A DNA stretch of 32,017 nucleotides, taken from Fibrobacterota bacterium. Lineage in GTDB: Bacteria; Fibrobacterota; Fibrobacteria; UBA11236. Shown one piece after another: positions 14,794 through 23,653 of the stretch. How positions within the stretch are numbered: the first letter of the stretch is position 1; each line of letters starts with the position of its first letter. A model generated the notes under the pieces. That model had not been told where the DNA came from. It worked only from the letters and a program-made list of their open reading frames with translations, and searched no databases. Both the position numbers and the translations under genes were made by a program. The stretch lies in NCBI GenBank assembly GCA_023249635.1, contig JAHFCH010000055.1, positions 1 through 32,017 on the forward strand. The letters are read 5' to 3'.

Positions 14794-16731
14794 ATGCTCC
14801 CCGGACCCTTCCGCATTGCGGCCTGCCCGGCCCTAGCCCTGGCCATGGCTATTGCAGCCGGACTTACCGCGGCCCAGCCCGGACCGCTGATTTTTGATTT
14901 CGACAACGGCTTCGCCATCGGTTCGGCCAAGGCTTTCGGCGCCACGGTAGCGCTCGCCTCACAGGCCGGCAACGCCGCCCTTGCGGTCACGCCCAAGGAT
15001 GCCGCGGGCTGGGAAGGCGTCACCCTGACCTTTCCCGCCAAGGATGCATCCGGGACCCTGGGCGCCGTGATGGTGGTGCGCAATACGGGTATAGGCCCGC
15101 TGGCCATCCAGGGCAGCGTCAACGAGGACAACAGTTACCCTTCCAACACGGGATTCCTACGGCTGGCCCCGGGCCAGTCCGATACCCTGTACGTCCATTT
15201 CAACCGTAACACCCCGCCTACGTATCTCCCGAGTTACCTGAAGGGGATGAAGGGACTACCCGGAGGATACACCGAGCATTGGGAAATCGTGGATCTGTCG
15301 CGTATCACCCAGGTTCAGCTTTCCGTGAATTCCCCCGGGCCGGGACGCGGGTTCACTATCGACGACGTGCGCTTGTGGGGCGTCTACGCCCCTCCCAGCG
15401 AAACGGAACTCAAGTCCACCTTCTTCCCGGTGGTGGACAGCCTGGGCCAGTACCGGCATAAGACCTGGCCCGGCAAGGCCGCGGGTACCGCCGATCTCCA
15501 GGCGCAACGGGACGCGGAGTCCGCGGAGCTGGCAGCCAAAGCCGGACCGACCGGCTGGGACGGCTACGGCGGATGGGCCGACGGGCCCAAGCGCGAAGCG
15601 ACCGGGCATTTCCGCGCCGAGAAGATGGACGGGCGCTGGTGGCTGGTCGATCCGGATGGCCATCTTTTCTGGTCCAACGGGATCACCTGCGTGAATTCGT
15701 CCGAGACTACACCGGTGGCCGGACGCGAGAACTATTTCCTCAACCCGCCCGGCAACGGGGATTACCGCGCGTCCAACCTCAAACGCAAATTCGGATCGGC
15801 CTGGAGCACGGAATCGGCCAACCTGGCGCACAAGCGTTTCCGCAGTTGGGGCGTGAACACCTTCGGCAATTGGTCCGACGGGAACATCTATGGATTGAAG
15901 AAGACCCCTTACACCGTGAACTTCGCCACCGGGGTGAACAAGACGGTGCCCAACTCCCTGGATACCGCGGCCTTCCGCGCCACCGTGAAGGGGCTGCTCG
16001 CCGCCTTAAAGCCGAAGGTCGCGGATGATCCCTGGTGCTTGGGCGTATTCAGCGATAACGAATTGAATTGGCCCGATGCCGCCGGCGCGGCGGTCTCGGA
16101 GGATTATTTCCGCATCGTATCCCAGGAAATGAAAGCGGCCATGCCCGCGATGCTGTACCTGGGCAGCCGCATCCATGTGGCTCCGGAAGCGGTATGGCGC
16201 TCGGCCGGAAAATACCTGGACGTGATCGCGCATAATCGCTACGACTATTCGCTGATAGCCCTGCCGTTGCCCGGTGGCGTGGACAAGCCGGTGATGATCA
16301 CGGAATTCCACTACGGCGCCCTGGATCGCGGCTTACCCCATTCTGGCCTGCGCTCGGCCTTGGACCAGCGCCTGCGGGCGCGCCTATACGCGGGCATGCT
16401 GGACGAATGCCTGTTGCATCCGAACCTGGTGGGCGCACATTGGTTCCAGTACAACGACAATATCTACACGGGGCGCTTCGATGGGGAAAATTACAACGAC
16501 GGCTTCCTGGACGTATGCGATCGGCCCTATCCGGAGATGGTAGAGGCCGCGCGCGAGGTTTCCTACCGTATGTACGCGACGCGTTCCGCCGGCAGCGTGC
16601 CCCAGGCCCTACGCCAGGGTAGTGCGCGGGTTACCTGGAGCGGGATCTTCCCCGGGCCCATGATCGACTTGCTGGGCCGCCGGCATGAGACCCCGGCCGC
16701 AACGCCGCGCTTCGCCGTTCCAGGCCGCTAA
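14794..16731 (+). CDS. Secreted GH50 agarase-like glycoside hydrolase
   Basis: 645 aa. A signal peptide (about 1-27) is followed by a CBM-like beta-sandwich (about 30-200, closing with GFTIDDVRLWG) and a TIM-barrel catalytic domain (about 205-600). The catalytic signatures resemble GH50 beta-agarases: SDNELNW supplies the likely acid/base E423, and ITEFHYGALDRG the likely nucleophile E504; VDPDGHLFWSNGI and AHWFQYNDN are further conserved blocks. The likely role is exo-type cleavage of a galactan such as agarose; a different beta-galactan or plant polymer is possible. The C-terminus carries a short tail (PMIDLLGRR). No sulfatase, neoagarobiose hydrolase or sugar transporter gene is nearby, so this is not a complete agar-utilisation locus. 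Confidence 0.83.
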   Translation: MLPGPFRIAACPALALAMAIAAGLTAAQPGPLIFDFDNGFAIGSAKAFGATVALASQAGNAALAVTPKDAAGWEGVTLTFPAKDASGTLGAVMVVRNTGIGPLAIQGSVNEDNSYPSNTGFLRLAPGQSDTLYVHFNRNTPPTYLPSYLKGMKGLPGGYTEHWEIVDLSRITQVQLSVNSPGPGRGFTIDDVRLWGVYAPPSETELKSTFFPVVDSLGQYRHKTWPGKAAGTADLQAQRDAESAELAAKAGPTGWDGYGGWADGPKREATGHFRAEKMDGRWWLVDPDGHLFWSNGITCVNSSETTPVAGRENYFLNPPGNGDYRASNLKRKFGSAWSTESANLAHKRFRSWGVNTFGNWSDGNIYGLKKTPYTVNFATGVNKTVPNSLDTAAFRATVKGLLAALKPKVADDPWCLGVFSDNELNWPDAAGAAVSEDYFRIVSQEMKAAMPAMLYLGSRIHVAPEAVWRSAGKYLDVIAHNRYDYSLIALPLPGGVDKPVMITEFHYGALDRGLPHSGLRSALDQRLRARLYAGMLDECLLHPNLVGAHWFQYNDNIYTGRFDGENYNDGFLDVCDRPYPEMVEAAREVSYRMYATRSAGSVPQALRQGSARVTWSGIFPGPMIDLLGRRHETPAATPRFAVPGR

Positions 16732-16766
16732 TCTCACGGACAGGTACGGCCCGTAAGTAGGACGCG

Positions 16767-18245
16767 CTACTTCTCGACCCTGCGGCCATCCAGGAAATTC
16801 CCTCCCGCTTCGCGGCCCCATGCAATAGGGCTGCCTATCCCAGACCAGCGCAGGCCCGGCCCGATGGTACCTATATGCGCGGCCAGAGACTTGCTTCCCT
16901 GACGGGGGGAGACCCCGGCGACCGTCCCCGCCTCATACGCCCCGATGTCCAAGACCCCGTTGACCGGCCGTGCCACCGGTGACAACGCCAGGGCATGGAA
17001 GGGCGGGCAGGCCGCGGGCGGGAACAAGGGCTTGGGGAAATCGAATCCGGCGGCGCTAGCGGTGGCGGCCACACCCCCATTGGCCAACGCGCCGTTTTCC
17101 AGGGGGCGCAGATCCCGCGCGGCGAAGGAAACGAATCCAGGATCCGTACCTTGCAGGGTACCCTTCCATTCCGCGGGAGCATTGACCGCCCCCGTGGTGA
17201 TCCAATTGTCGCTCCCTGCGATCACGGCATGGCCTTGCGTCCAGGAGGCATCCACTACGCGCATCAGGTTGAGGCCCCCGCCCGGCCGATGGAATACGTT
17301 GTTGTGCATCTCCACGCTTTCCAGGCTGTCGAAGCAGCGGAACACCGCGCCCGTGCCCGCGATTACCGTATTGTTCACGAAACGGTAACGCCCATGGGTC
17401 TCCCCGGTGCCGTCCCCGCCGATGCGGAACACCGCGAAATTGCTGTCGTTGTTGGCCGCCGTCTTGCGTTTCCAGAACACGTTCCCCAGTACATCGGAAT
17501 CCTCGCGCTTGAGACGCGGATCCCACCCATCGTCCACGCCTCCGGGATCCGAACCGATCAATTCCAATTCGTGGTAGTACGCTCCTTCGATCCAGTTGTA
17601 ATAGATCTCGTTCCGCTCGGAACGGGATTTCACGTTGTTGCCGCCCTTGGCATCGTGCACGTAGCAATGCTGCATGCGGAATACGCTGCCCGGATGGTTC
17701 ACCTCATCCGTTGACATATAGATCTGGTGTTTGCTATCGCCCAGGCCGCAGGCGTAGAACTCGCTTCGTTCCAGCAACAGCGAACCGGATCCGACATCGC
17801 CACCCAGCAATCCATGCGCGGGGCAATCGTGGACTACCACGTCGCGCACGGTGATATCGTCGGCTTGGTGGTAGATGCAGCGCGAAGTCCCGCCCGTCAC
17901 TTCGAAACCCTGGAACACATAATGGTCGGCGCCGGCCTTGTAAGGATAGTCGGTCTTGAAATGGACGGTGTTGGCCCCACCGGAGATGAGAGGGCGTTTG
18001 CCCCCGGTAGCCAGGCCGATAACCACGATGGGGGCGGACGCGCTCCCCGACCTGGAAAAGGTGACCGAGGGAAAAGTGGCGCCGCCGTCGACGAAAACGG
18101 TATCGCCCGGGTTGAGCTTTAAGACCACGTCTTGGAAGGTCTTGTTGGCCTGGGTGGGGCCTATTTTGTAGTTGGCCGCTCCCGCGAGGCCGCAGGCCAA
18201 GGCGGCGGCGATCAGGAACCGGATGCGTTTGTTGGCGGCGTCCAT
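16767..18245 (-). CDS. Secreted right-handed parallel beta-helix protein
   Basis: 492 aa from the ATG at 18245, supported by GGGAGG 5 nt upstream and by a signal peptide beginning there (ANKRIRFLIAAALACGLAGAA). The body has the repeating short strands and Asn/Gly turns of a beta-helix (PGDTVFVDGG, HYVFQGFEVTGG, NEIYYNWIEG, YRFVNNTVIAG, VEMHNNVFHR), as in polysaccharide lyases and pectate-lyase-like proteins. DIGAYEAG near 450 is the typical closing motif of such cell-surface or lyase-like proteins. I cannot identify the lyase family or catalytic residues. The tail ends GGNFLDGRRVEK, matching other secreted proteins here. It converges on the GH50-like gene (35-bp gap), and the two may act on related polymers. 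Confidence 0.83.
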   Translation of the reverse strand: MDAANKRIRFLIAAALACGLAGAANYKIGPTQANKTFQDVVLKLNPGDTVFVDGGATFPSVTFSRSGSASAPIVVIGLATGGKRPLISGGANTVHFKTDYPYKAGADHYVFQGFEVTGGTSRCIYHQADDITVRDVVVHDCPAHGLLGGDVGSGSLLLERSEFYACGLGDSKHQIYMSTDEVNHPGSVFRMQHCYVHDAKGGNNVKSRSERNEIYYNWIEGAYYHELELIGSDPGGVDDGWDPRLKREDSDVLGNVFWKRKTAANNDSNFAVFRIGGDGTGETHGRYRFVNNTVIAGTGAVFRCFDSLESVEMHNNVFHRPGGGLNLMRVVDASWTQGHAVIAGSDNWITTGAVNAPAEWKGTLQGTDPGFVSFAARDLRPLENGALANGGVAATASAAGFDFPKPLFPPAACPPFHALALSPVARPVNGVLDIGAYEAGTVAGVSPRQGSKSLAAHIGTIGPGLRWSGIGSPIAWGREAGGNFLDGRRVEK

Positions 18246-18393
18246 GTGAACCTCCCGGAACACTGCGTAAACGTAATCCGGCTTATTCCGCATCGCCGCC
18301 GACCCCTTTCCGAAAATCGGATCAACCCAAGGGGCGGTTTACCAATCTACATTTACCAGGAGGGCTGGTAGCCCGGACCACCGGATTGGAACC

Positions 18394-18909
18394 ATGGAAG
18401 CGATTCCCTTCGCACAAAGCGTTTTTCGCCGGATGCTCGACCCTGATCTTCGTGGCTTTTCCGGGAGTCTGGATGAGTTCCGGGAACATTCCGCTGATTT
18501 TTCCCGATGGCTGGGAGGGCTGCAGGAGGAGGCATTGGATCACGCCTACGCACCGGGAAAATGGACCGCGCGGGAAGTTCTCGGCCATGTGGTAGACACC
18601 CATGTCATCCTGTCGTTCCGTATCTTGAGTTTTGGCCGTGGCGAGATCCAACCCCTTCCTGGAGCCGACGAAGGCCTATGGACCCGGCTTTCCGGCCATA
18701 GCTGGTTACCGAAGTCAGAATTGATTCGTGGGTACCGGTCCGCAGCGGGACTCTCCGCCTGGATCACGGAAACCTTGCCTCAGGCGGCCCTGGAGCGTAG
18801 CGGGGTGGCGAACGGCGTTCTTCTGACCGTGCGCGAATTGATCGCCTACCTGCCGGCACATGAGCGGCATCATCGACGCATCCTCAGGGAACTATACGGG
18901 ATCGGGTAA
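18394..18909 (+). CDS. DinB-like/DUF664-type four-helix protein
   Basis: 171 aa cytoplasmic helical protein of the DinB/YfiT superfamily. The metal-binding histidines stand out: H65 in LGHVVDTH and H156/H159/H160 in AHERHHRRIL, the usual spacing of the three-His site, with the WTAREVLGHVVD helix-2 motif. Members bind Ni or Zn and often act as thiol S-transferases (bacillithiol, mycothiol) or stress proteins; the cofactor here is unknown. The start has no strong ribosome site close by; AGGAGG lies ~30 nt upstream. A TACATTTA -10-like element at 18348 suggests a ~35-nt leader. Confidence 0.87.
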   Translation: MEAIPFAQSVFRRMLDPDLRGFSGSLDEFREHSADFSRWLGGLQEEALDHAYAPGKWTAREVLGHVVDTHVILSFRILSFGRGEIQPLPGADEGLWTRLSGHSWLPKSELIRGYRSAAGLSAWITETLPQAALERSGVANGVLLTVRELIAYLPAHERHHRRILRELYGIG

Positions 18910-18994
18910 GGCATGCGGTAGTTCCGCGCTGTAACGGGAGCTCGTTGGAGAGGACATATCCATACCGGCCTTCCACCCCGGCCCCGAGGATCCC

Positions 18995-19786
18995 ATGCCC
19001 CTGAATCTCCGCAAATACCTCTCCCTGGCCGCCTTGGGCGCCATGCCCGTCGGGCTCGCCCCCCTCGGCGTCTTTTCCTCTTTCGCTACCGCCGCCCTGC
19101 CGCCGGCGCCTGCCACCGGTATCGCCGTCGTGGAACTCTTCACCTCCGAGGGCTGCTCCAGCTGCCCGCCAGCCGACAAACTCTTGTCCGATCTCGCCGC
19201 CGAAGCCGAGCGGGATGCGAAGCCGGTGTATGCGCTCTCCTTCCACGTTGATTATTGGAACTACCTGGGATGGGGCGATCCATTCAGCCAGGCCGCCTTC
19301 ACGGATCGCCAAAGGCGCTATGCCGATGCCCTGGGCGGCGGGGTGTATACACCCGAGATGGTTGTGAACGGCGCCGAAGGTTTCGTCGGATCCAAAAGCG
19401 GTTCCGCCCGCGCCGCTCTCCGCAAGGCTTTGGCCAGGCCCGCGGACTGCGCCATCCGCATCGACTCGGCTTCCGCCGACGCGCACGGTAACGTGAATGT
19501 TACCTACGCGGTCTCCGGCCACCGCACCGGAGCGTTGCTGAATCTGGCGGTGATCGAACCTGAAAAGACCGTGCCTGTGCGCGGTGGCGAGAACGGCGGG
19601 CGCATCTTGATCCATCGCAACGTAGTGCGCGCTTTGCGTACGCTACGCCTGGATGCGCCGGGAACGGGAAATTCGCGCATTTCCATCCCGGCGGATGCGG
19701 GCCGGGAACTGCGCTTGATCGCCTTCGTCCAGGATCCGGAATCCCTGGCCATAACCGGGGCTGCGCGGGCGGACGTGCGGCGGTAA
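18995..19786 (+). CDS. DUF1223 thioredoxin-fold secreted protein
   Basis: 263 aa. A signal peptide (about 1-33) leads into the DUF1223 domain, with the hallmark VELFTSEGCSSCPPAD: C54 and C57 form a CxxC in a thioredoxin-like fold. FHVDYWNYLGWGDPF and YTPEMVVNG are further conserved blocks. It is predicted periplasmic, probably redox-active; the partner is unknown. GAGGA 5 nt before the ATG supports the start. The downstream VOC gene follows after 18 bp on the same strand but seems to have its own -10. Confidence 0.92.
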   Translation: MPLNLRKYLSLAALGAMPVGLAPLGVFSSFATAALPPAPATGIAVVELFTSEGCSSCPPADKLLSDLAAEAERDAKPVYALSFHVDYWNYLGWGDPFSQAAFTDRQRRYADALGGGVYTPEMVVNGAEGFVGSKSGSARAALRKALARPADCAIRIDSASADAHGNVNVTYAVSGHRTGALLNLAVIEPEKTVPVRGGENGGRILIHRNVVRALRTLRLDAPGTGNSRISIPADAGRELRLIAFVQDPESLAITGAARADVRR

Positions 19787-19792
19787 TCGATT

Positions 19793-19798
19793 TATACT
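19793..19798 (+). promoter_or_regulatory. -10-like TATACT, predicted leaderless promoter
   Basis: TATACTTG begins 7 nt after the DUF1223 stop; TATACT ends exactly 6 nt before the ATG at 19805. The GGGGG in the gap is adjacent to the ATG and too close for a normal ribosome site. Confidence 0.4.
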
Positions 19799-19804
19799 TG
19801 GGGG

Positions 19805-20200
19805 ATGCCTGAACTCATCAAGACCCCCGGCGTCCATCATATCGGCCTGCGTTGTAGCGACCTGGCCCGCGCTAAGCACTTCTATGGGACCATTCTCGGA
19901 TTCCCCATCCTGCGCGAGGCTCCCGTTCTCATCATCCGTGCGGGTACTACCGCTATAGCTTTCAAGGGACCGGAAGCGGGCACTCCGGCGAACGATGCGT
20001 TCAGCCCCTTCCGCGTCGGACTGGACCATATCGCTTTGGCCTGCGAGAGCGAGCCCGAATTGCGGGCCCTGGCGGCGGCTTTGGATGCGGCCGGAGTCGA
20101 GAATACCGGTGTTAAAGCCGACCCAGGCTTGGGCGGGAGGTTGTACGTGGCTTTCAAGGATCCGGATCGGATCGCTTGGGAATTCTACATGGTCAAGTAG
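19805..20200 (+). CDS. VOC-family (glyoxalase/dioxygenase-like) protein
   Basis: 131 aa single-domain vicinal-oxygen-chelate protein with two beta-alpha-beta-beta-beta modules. The metal ligands are in place: H12 (HHIGLRCSDL), H75 (LDHIALAC) and E126 (DPDRIAWEFY). The size and the DPDRIAWEFY ending match the broad 'VOC family protein' group (lactoylglutathione lyase-, fosfomycin-resistance- and dioxygenase-like). The reaction is not readable. Cytoplasmic; likely co-located rather than functionally tied to the DUF1223 gene. Confidence 0.9.
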   Translation: MPELIKTPGVHHIGLRCSDLARAKHFYGTILGFPILREAPVLIIRAGTTAIAFKGPEAGTPANDAFSPFRVGLDHIALACESEPELRALAAALDAAGVENTGVKADPGLGGRLYVAFKDPDRIAWEFYMVK

Positions 20201-20221
20201 GCCGCCACCTCCCGTTCGGGC

Positions 20222-20995
20222 TTACCGCACGCGACCGTCGGCCCGGTGCCCGATACCTGCGCGCAGGTATAGCCCGGTTTCCGCCGCGGCTGCCGAACCC
20301 CTTGATCCCTGCCTCGCGGCCCGCCGCGCCTTAGGCTCCCGTACTACGCTCGCCGGCTCCGCGGTGGAGAACGCCGACTTGGTCCACGCGGTATGCACCG
20401 GCGAGGTATTCGCGCGCACGTGCCAATAGTAAAGGACATCCTTCTCCAGCCCGCTCACCTTTCGCGTCGTGTCCGCGACGCTGGTATCCGAAAAGACCAG
20501 GGTGGCGAAATTGCTCGTGATGGAAACCTGCACCGCATACGTCTTGGTTCCCGGAAACGAATTCCAGACCAGAGTGGGGAAGAGCGGGGTGCCTTCGGCC
20601 CCGAAATCGGGCGCCACCGTGGTGGGACCCGCGCCCAGGGGCGGATTGGTGGTGAAGCTGCGCAGCTTGGACCAGGCCCCGAAGCCCGCGGCATTGGCCG
20701 CGCGCACGCGCCAGAAGAAGCGCGTGGAATCGGAGAGCTTGGGGGCCTTGGCAGTCGTATCCGTGAGGGTTGAATCTTCGAACACGGGCATCGCGAAGCT
20801 TGCCCCGGTATCCAGCTGCACGTGGTAGCCGGTAGCGCCGGAAACCTTTTTCCATTTCAGGCTGGTGGTCACCACCACGTTCTGGGCCATGTCGCCGGGA
20901 AAGGTGAGGGTGGGGGCGGCGGGGGCCTGGGCGCGCAGGTTGGCCGCCGCCAGGAGGAGGAGCAGGTATGGCAGGGTAAGGCTGGGTCGAAACAT
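20222..20995 (-). CDS. Secreted protein with two fibronectin type III-like domains
   Basis: 257 aa. A signal peptide (MFRPSLTLPYLLLLLAAANL, cleavage near AQA) is followed by two FnIII-like repeats (about 27-117 and 122-213). Each has the pattern P-x-L-x-W...Y-x-V-Q...W-x-V-R-A-x-N (FFWRVRAANAAGFGAWS and YYWHVRANTSPVHTAWT). The last ~40 residues are basic and low-complexity (EPKARRAARQGS, ending GHRADGRVR). No catalytic domain is present; a binding or spacer protein is likely. GAGAGGA lies just before the ATG and TACCTTAT about 20 nt upstream, a conventional short-leader promoter. It converges on the VOC gene with a 21-bp gap. Confidence 0.8.
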   Translation of the reverse strand: MFRPSLTLPYLLLLLAAANLRAQAPAAPTLTFPGDMAQNVVVTTSLKWKKVSGATGYHVQLDTGASFAMPVFEDSTLTDTTAKAPKLSDSTRFFWRVRAANAAGFGAWSKLRSFTTNPPLGAGPTTVAPDFGAEGTPLFPTLVWNSFPGTKTYAVQVSITSNFATLVFSDTSVADTTRKVSGLEKDVLYYWHVRANTSPVHTAWTKSAFSTAEPASVVREPKARRAARQGSRGSAAAAETGLYLRAGIGHRADGRVR

Positions 20996-21121
20996 GGATT
21001 CCTCTCGATAAGGTACGGGGGGTACGGGGATAAGCTAATCAGCGGCCGGCGCGCGCGGGCGGGCTGCGGCGCATCCCGCTGTTCGCTTTCTTAAACGGGA
21101 TTTGATACCTTTCAGGCCGCT

Positions 21122-21670
21122 GTGATCTACGCAACCCCGAGGCTTATCGTGCGGCGCTTCTCGCCGTCGGATTTGATGGACGCGTACGAAATCCTGTCGG
21201 ATCCGGAAATCGCGAAGTACGAGCACTGGGATGCCTTCGATATGGAGGACACGCGCGCCGATCTGGAAATCCAGGGAGCCGTGGAGCCGGGCACCTGCGA
21301 AGTCTGGAACGAGTTCGCCGTGACCTTGCGCGAGGGCGGTAAATGCATCGGCAATATCTCCTTCAAGCGCAGCGAAGCCGATCAGGGCCAGGTCGAGATG
21401 GGATTCCATTTCAACCGGAGCTTCCATGGGCAGGGCTACGGCATGGAAGCCGTGGCCGGGCTCATCGATTGGCTGTGGGGATTAGGCGTGCACCGCATCT
21501 GGGCCGTATCGGATACCCGCAATACCGCTTCGTGGAAGATGATGGAAAAGCTTGGGATGCGCCGCGAGGGGCATTTCGCCGAGAACTGTTGCATCCGCGG
21601 CGAATGGGCCGACGAATACCTGTACGCGCTGCTGCAGCCCGAGTGGCGCGCGCGCAAGCCTATCCCTTGA
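21122..21670 (+). CDS. GNAT-family N-acetyltransferase (RimJ/RimL-like)
   Basis: 182 aa from a GTG at 21122. The acetyl-CoA pyrophosphate loop HGQGYG (102-107) and the preceding strand VEMGFHFN are typical, as are TPRLIVRRFSPSDL at the start and DTRNTASWKMMEKLGMRREG near the end. RimJ/RimL-type enzymes acetylate ribosomal-protein N-termini, antibiotics or small amines; the substrate here is unknown. No good ribosome site is seen; TACCTTTC at 21106 suggests a very short leader (10 nt). Cytoplasmic. Confidence 0.92.
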   Translation: MIYATPRLIVRRFSPSDLMDAYEILSDPEIAKYEHWDAFDMEDTRADLEIQGAVEPGTCEVWNEFAVTLREGGKCIGNISFKRSEADQGQVEMGFHFNRSFHGQGYGMEAVAGLIDWLWGLGVHRIWAVSDTRNTASWKMMEKLGMRREGHFAENCCIRGEWADEYLYALLQPEWRARKPIP

Positions 21671-21671
21671 T

Positions 21672-21694
21672 GGAATAAAAGCGGAATAAAAAGC
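21672..21694. repeat. 11/12-bp tandem duplication after the GNAT gene
   Basis: GGAATAAAAGC is followed directly by GGAATAAAAAGC, a tandem copy with one extra A, between the GNAT stop and the minus-strand terminator. It may be a slippage product; no function is evident. Confidence 0.5.
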
Positions 21695-21700
21695 GGCATG

Positions 21701-21729
21701 AAAAAAGCCCCGGCGCAGCGCGCCGAGGC
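21701..21729 (-). terminator. Rho-independent terminator for the minus-strand lipoprotein gene
   Basis: On the minus strand GCCTCGGCGC pairs with GCGCCGGGGC (9 of 10 positions, one A-C mismatch) around a 3-nt loop and is followed by TTTTTT. It lies 25 bp after the stop of the 21754-22407 gene, so it should end the two-gene minus-strand unit 23531-21754. Confidence 0.9.
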
Positions 21730-21753
21730 CTTGTTCCGATACCGGGACTCGGG

Positions 21754-22407
21754 TTACTTGCCTGCTACCGTAACCACCATGTTAAGCTTCAGGTTGCCGG
21801 CCTTCTTGAGGGTTTCCTTCAAGGTGAGCTCCGCGATGCACATTTCCTTGTGCTTGGTGGTGTCCTTGATGGCCGAAAGGAAGCCCGGAAAACCATCCGG
21901 CGAGCCGAAGATGTGCTTGTTCAACTCGAACAGGGCCTGATCGGGATCGAAGGATTGCACCTTGAAGACATCGGAATCGGTCTCGGGGGTATACAGCACC
22001 AGGCGGCGGGTGCCGCCGTCTTCGCGCGCGAACACCTTGAGCGCGAACTTGACGCCCTTGTTGTCCAGGAGGAAGGAGTGGGTCGCGCTGTCGTAGGTGA
22101 CCACGATGCCGGTAATCTTCACTGAGTCGGGGTTGAGCCCTTTGTCCTTCATCTTCCTCCGGATTTCATCGAGATCGAATTCGCCGGAATCGGTGAAGAC
22201 GATCTTGGACATGTCGGAGAAGTCCAGGTTGACGCGGGTACTGTCGTTGACCGAGATGACCACGCCCGGTCCGCCTTCGGTATCGTCTACGCTTTCCCGG
22301 AGGGCGCAGGCAGCCAATCCCCATACGAGTGCCAAGGCGCAGAGGGCGGCAAGGCCGCCTTGCAAGGGCGAACCGGCCAAGCGGCGGTGGAAAATCGAAG
22401 CAGCCAT
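21754..22407 (-). CDS. Lipoprotein of unknown function
   Basis: 217 aa from the ATG at 22407, supported by AAGGA ~7 nt upstream. It has a lipoprotein signal with a good lipobox, L-A-A-C (Cys34). The mature protein is charged and beta-rich (GVVISVNDSTRVNLDFSDMSKIVF, VKITGIVVTYDSATHSF) with a helical C-terminus. I recognise no family. It follows the outer-membrane-barrel-like gene by 62 bp on the same strand and shares its terminator, so the two probably form an operon and may act together at the outer membrane. Confidence 0.8.
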   Translation of the reverse strand: MAASIFHRRLAGSPLQGGLAALCALALVWGLAACALRESVDDTEGGPGVVISVNDSTRVNLDFSDMSKIVFTDSGEFDLDEIRRKMKDKGLNPDSVKITGIVVTYDSATHSFLLDNKGVKFALKVFAREDGGTRRLVLYTPETDSDVFKVQSFDPDQALFELNKHIFGSPDGFPGFLSAIKDTTKHKEMCIAELTLKETLKKAGNLKLNMVVTVAGK

Positions 22408-22469
22408 ATCATCATCCTTCGTTGGTTTTTTGAAATACTCGTGCGCCATGCGATGGTACCGGGGCATCC

Positions 22470-23531
22470 TCATTTATAACGGTATGCCAGAACGCTTACC
22501 TGGTTGCCGAAGTCGGCGCCGATGTTCTGGCCCAATACCGCATCATAGCCGAGATGGAAAGCGAGATTCAAGGACATGCGGAAGCCGTTGCGGCCTTCCA
22601 TGGTCAGGTTCGGTTTGACCAGTTCCGCCGTGGATTTCTTGGCGTTGAGGATCAACGAGCCGCTGCTCTTGAGGGAAGCGGTTTCCCAGCCGATTTCGGT
22701 AAACACCTCCAGCCAGTTCTTCCAGGTCCATCCCGCGAGGGCATTGTACGTGGCCGCGGATCCATCGAGCTTCATCTTGCCCGAGATATCCCCGCCCGGT
22801 GTCCATTCGGCGCTCAGTAAGGTCCAGTTGGCTGCCAGGGAAGCATGAACGGGGCTGTTGGGCATGGCCCAAGCGAAATCATGCTGCAGCCCGAAGCCGG
22901 GCATGCTCATCGATACGACCTGCAGGGGCAGGGCGATATAACGCAGCTTGAGTTCGGTGTGGTAGTAGGAAATGCCGATCTGGGGCATGCCGAAGGGTAT
23001 CCAATTCATCGCGGCCACTCCCGCCAGGCCATCGCTGGTCAAGGTATCGATGCCCGGGGTCACCGTCTTGGTGGCCAAATCGTAGTTATGCATCGACAAA
23101 GTCGGCCCCTTGCCTTTTCCGAATATGGTCTGGCCGGTATAGCCGATGGATTCCGGGCATGACGTCTTTCCAGAGGGATTGTCTTTGTGGTACGCGATGC
23201 ATCCGTTGTCCGGAATGCTGCCCTTGAAGGTACGATCGTCGTCGCTGATCTGGACGAGGTTGATGGGCATTCCCAGGTAGAAGGAGAAGCCGCGCGCGAT
23301 GGACGCGCTCTGGTTCCAACCCGAGTTCGCGGCCGAGCCGAAGAGGGTAGCGAAAGGCTTTACGTACTCCTTATTGCTTTCGAATGACTTCACCACGTCG
23401 TTGACGCTGGCGGCGCCGATCATGGGAGGAACGATTAAAGCGGGGAGGATCAGGACGCAACCTTGCAGTACCATGCGGCGCATGGTCCGGTTGATCGAAG
23501 GGCGTACGGAACGGAAAGGATGTCGCGTCAT
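22470..23531 (-). CDS. Outer-membrane beta-barrel-like protein
   Basis: 353 aa. After an N-terminal basic stretch and hydrophobic segment (VLQGCVLILPALIVPPMIGA) comes an export region and a barrel-like body of amphipathic strands (GISYYHTELKLRYIALPL, HASLAANWTLLSAEW, ALAGWTWKNWLEVFTEIGW, GFRMSLNLAFHLGY), ending in an aromatic residue and lysine (LAYRYK). Two cysteines (CIAYHK and SCPES) may form a loop disulfide. It resembles DUF6588-type proteins of FCB bacteria, though I cannot confirm that. The start at 23531 has GAGGA about 9 nt upstream. It is the first gene of a probable operon with the downstream lipoprotein. Confidence 0.75.
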   Translation of the reverse strand: MTRHPFRSVRPSINRTMRRMVLQGCVLILPALIVPPMIGAASVNDVVKSFESNKEYVKPFATLFGSAANSGWNQSASIARGFSFYLGMPINLVQISDDDRTFKGSIPDNGCIAYHKDNPSGKTSCPESIGYTGQTIFGKGKGPTLSMHNYDLATKTVTPGIDTLTSDGLAGVAAMNWIPFGMPQIGISYYHTELKLRYIALPLQVVSMSMPGFGLQHDFAWAMPNSPVHASLAANWTLLSAEWTPGGDISGKMKLDGSAATYNALAGWTWKNWLEVFTEIGWETASLKSSGSLILNAKKSTAELVKPNLTMEGRNGFRMSLNLAFHLGYDAVLGQNIGADFGNQVSVLAYRYK

Positions 23532-23548
23532 GATCGATGGTCCTCAGG

Positions 23549-23577
23549 AAAATAGCGTGAATGCCGGCGTGGCCAAA
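23549..23577 (-). promoter_or_regulatory. FCB-type promoter TTTG-N19-TATTTT
   Basis: On the minus strand TTTG (23577-23574) is followed by 19 bp and TATTTT (23554-23549), matching the Bacteroidetes-type -33/-7 layout. The start codon lies 17 nt after the -10, leaving a ~10-nt leader that includes GAGGA. This is the only promoter in the window where I see both elements. Confidence 0.45.
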
Positions 23578-23653
23578 GCGGAATCGCAACCAAAATAGGC
23601 CAATTCAGGGGCGGTTTGTCAAATAGGGCGCGAGGCCGGAAGCTCCCCGGGGC

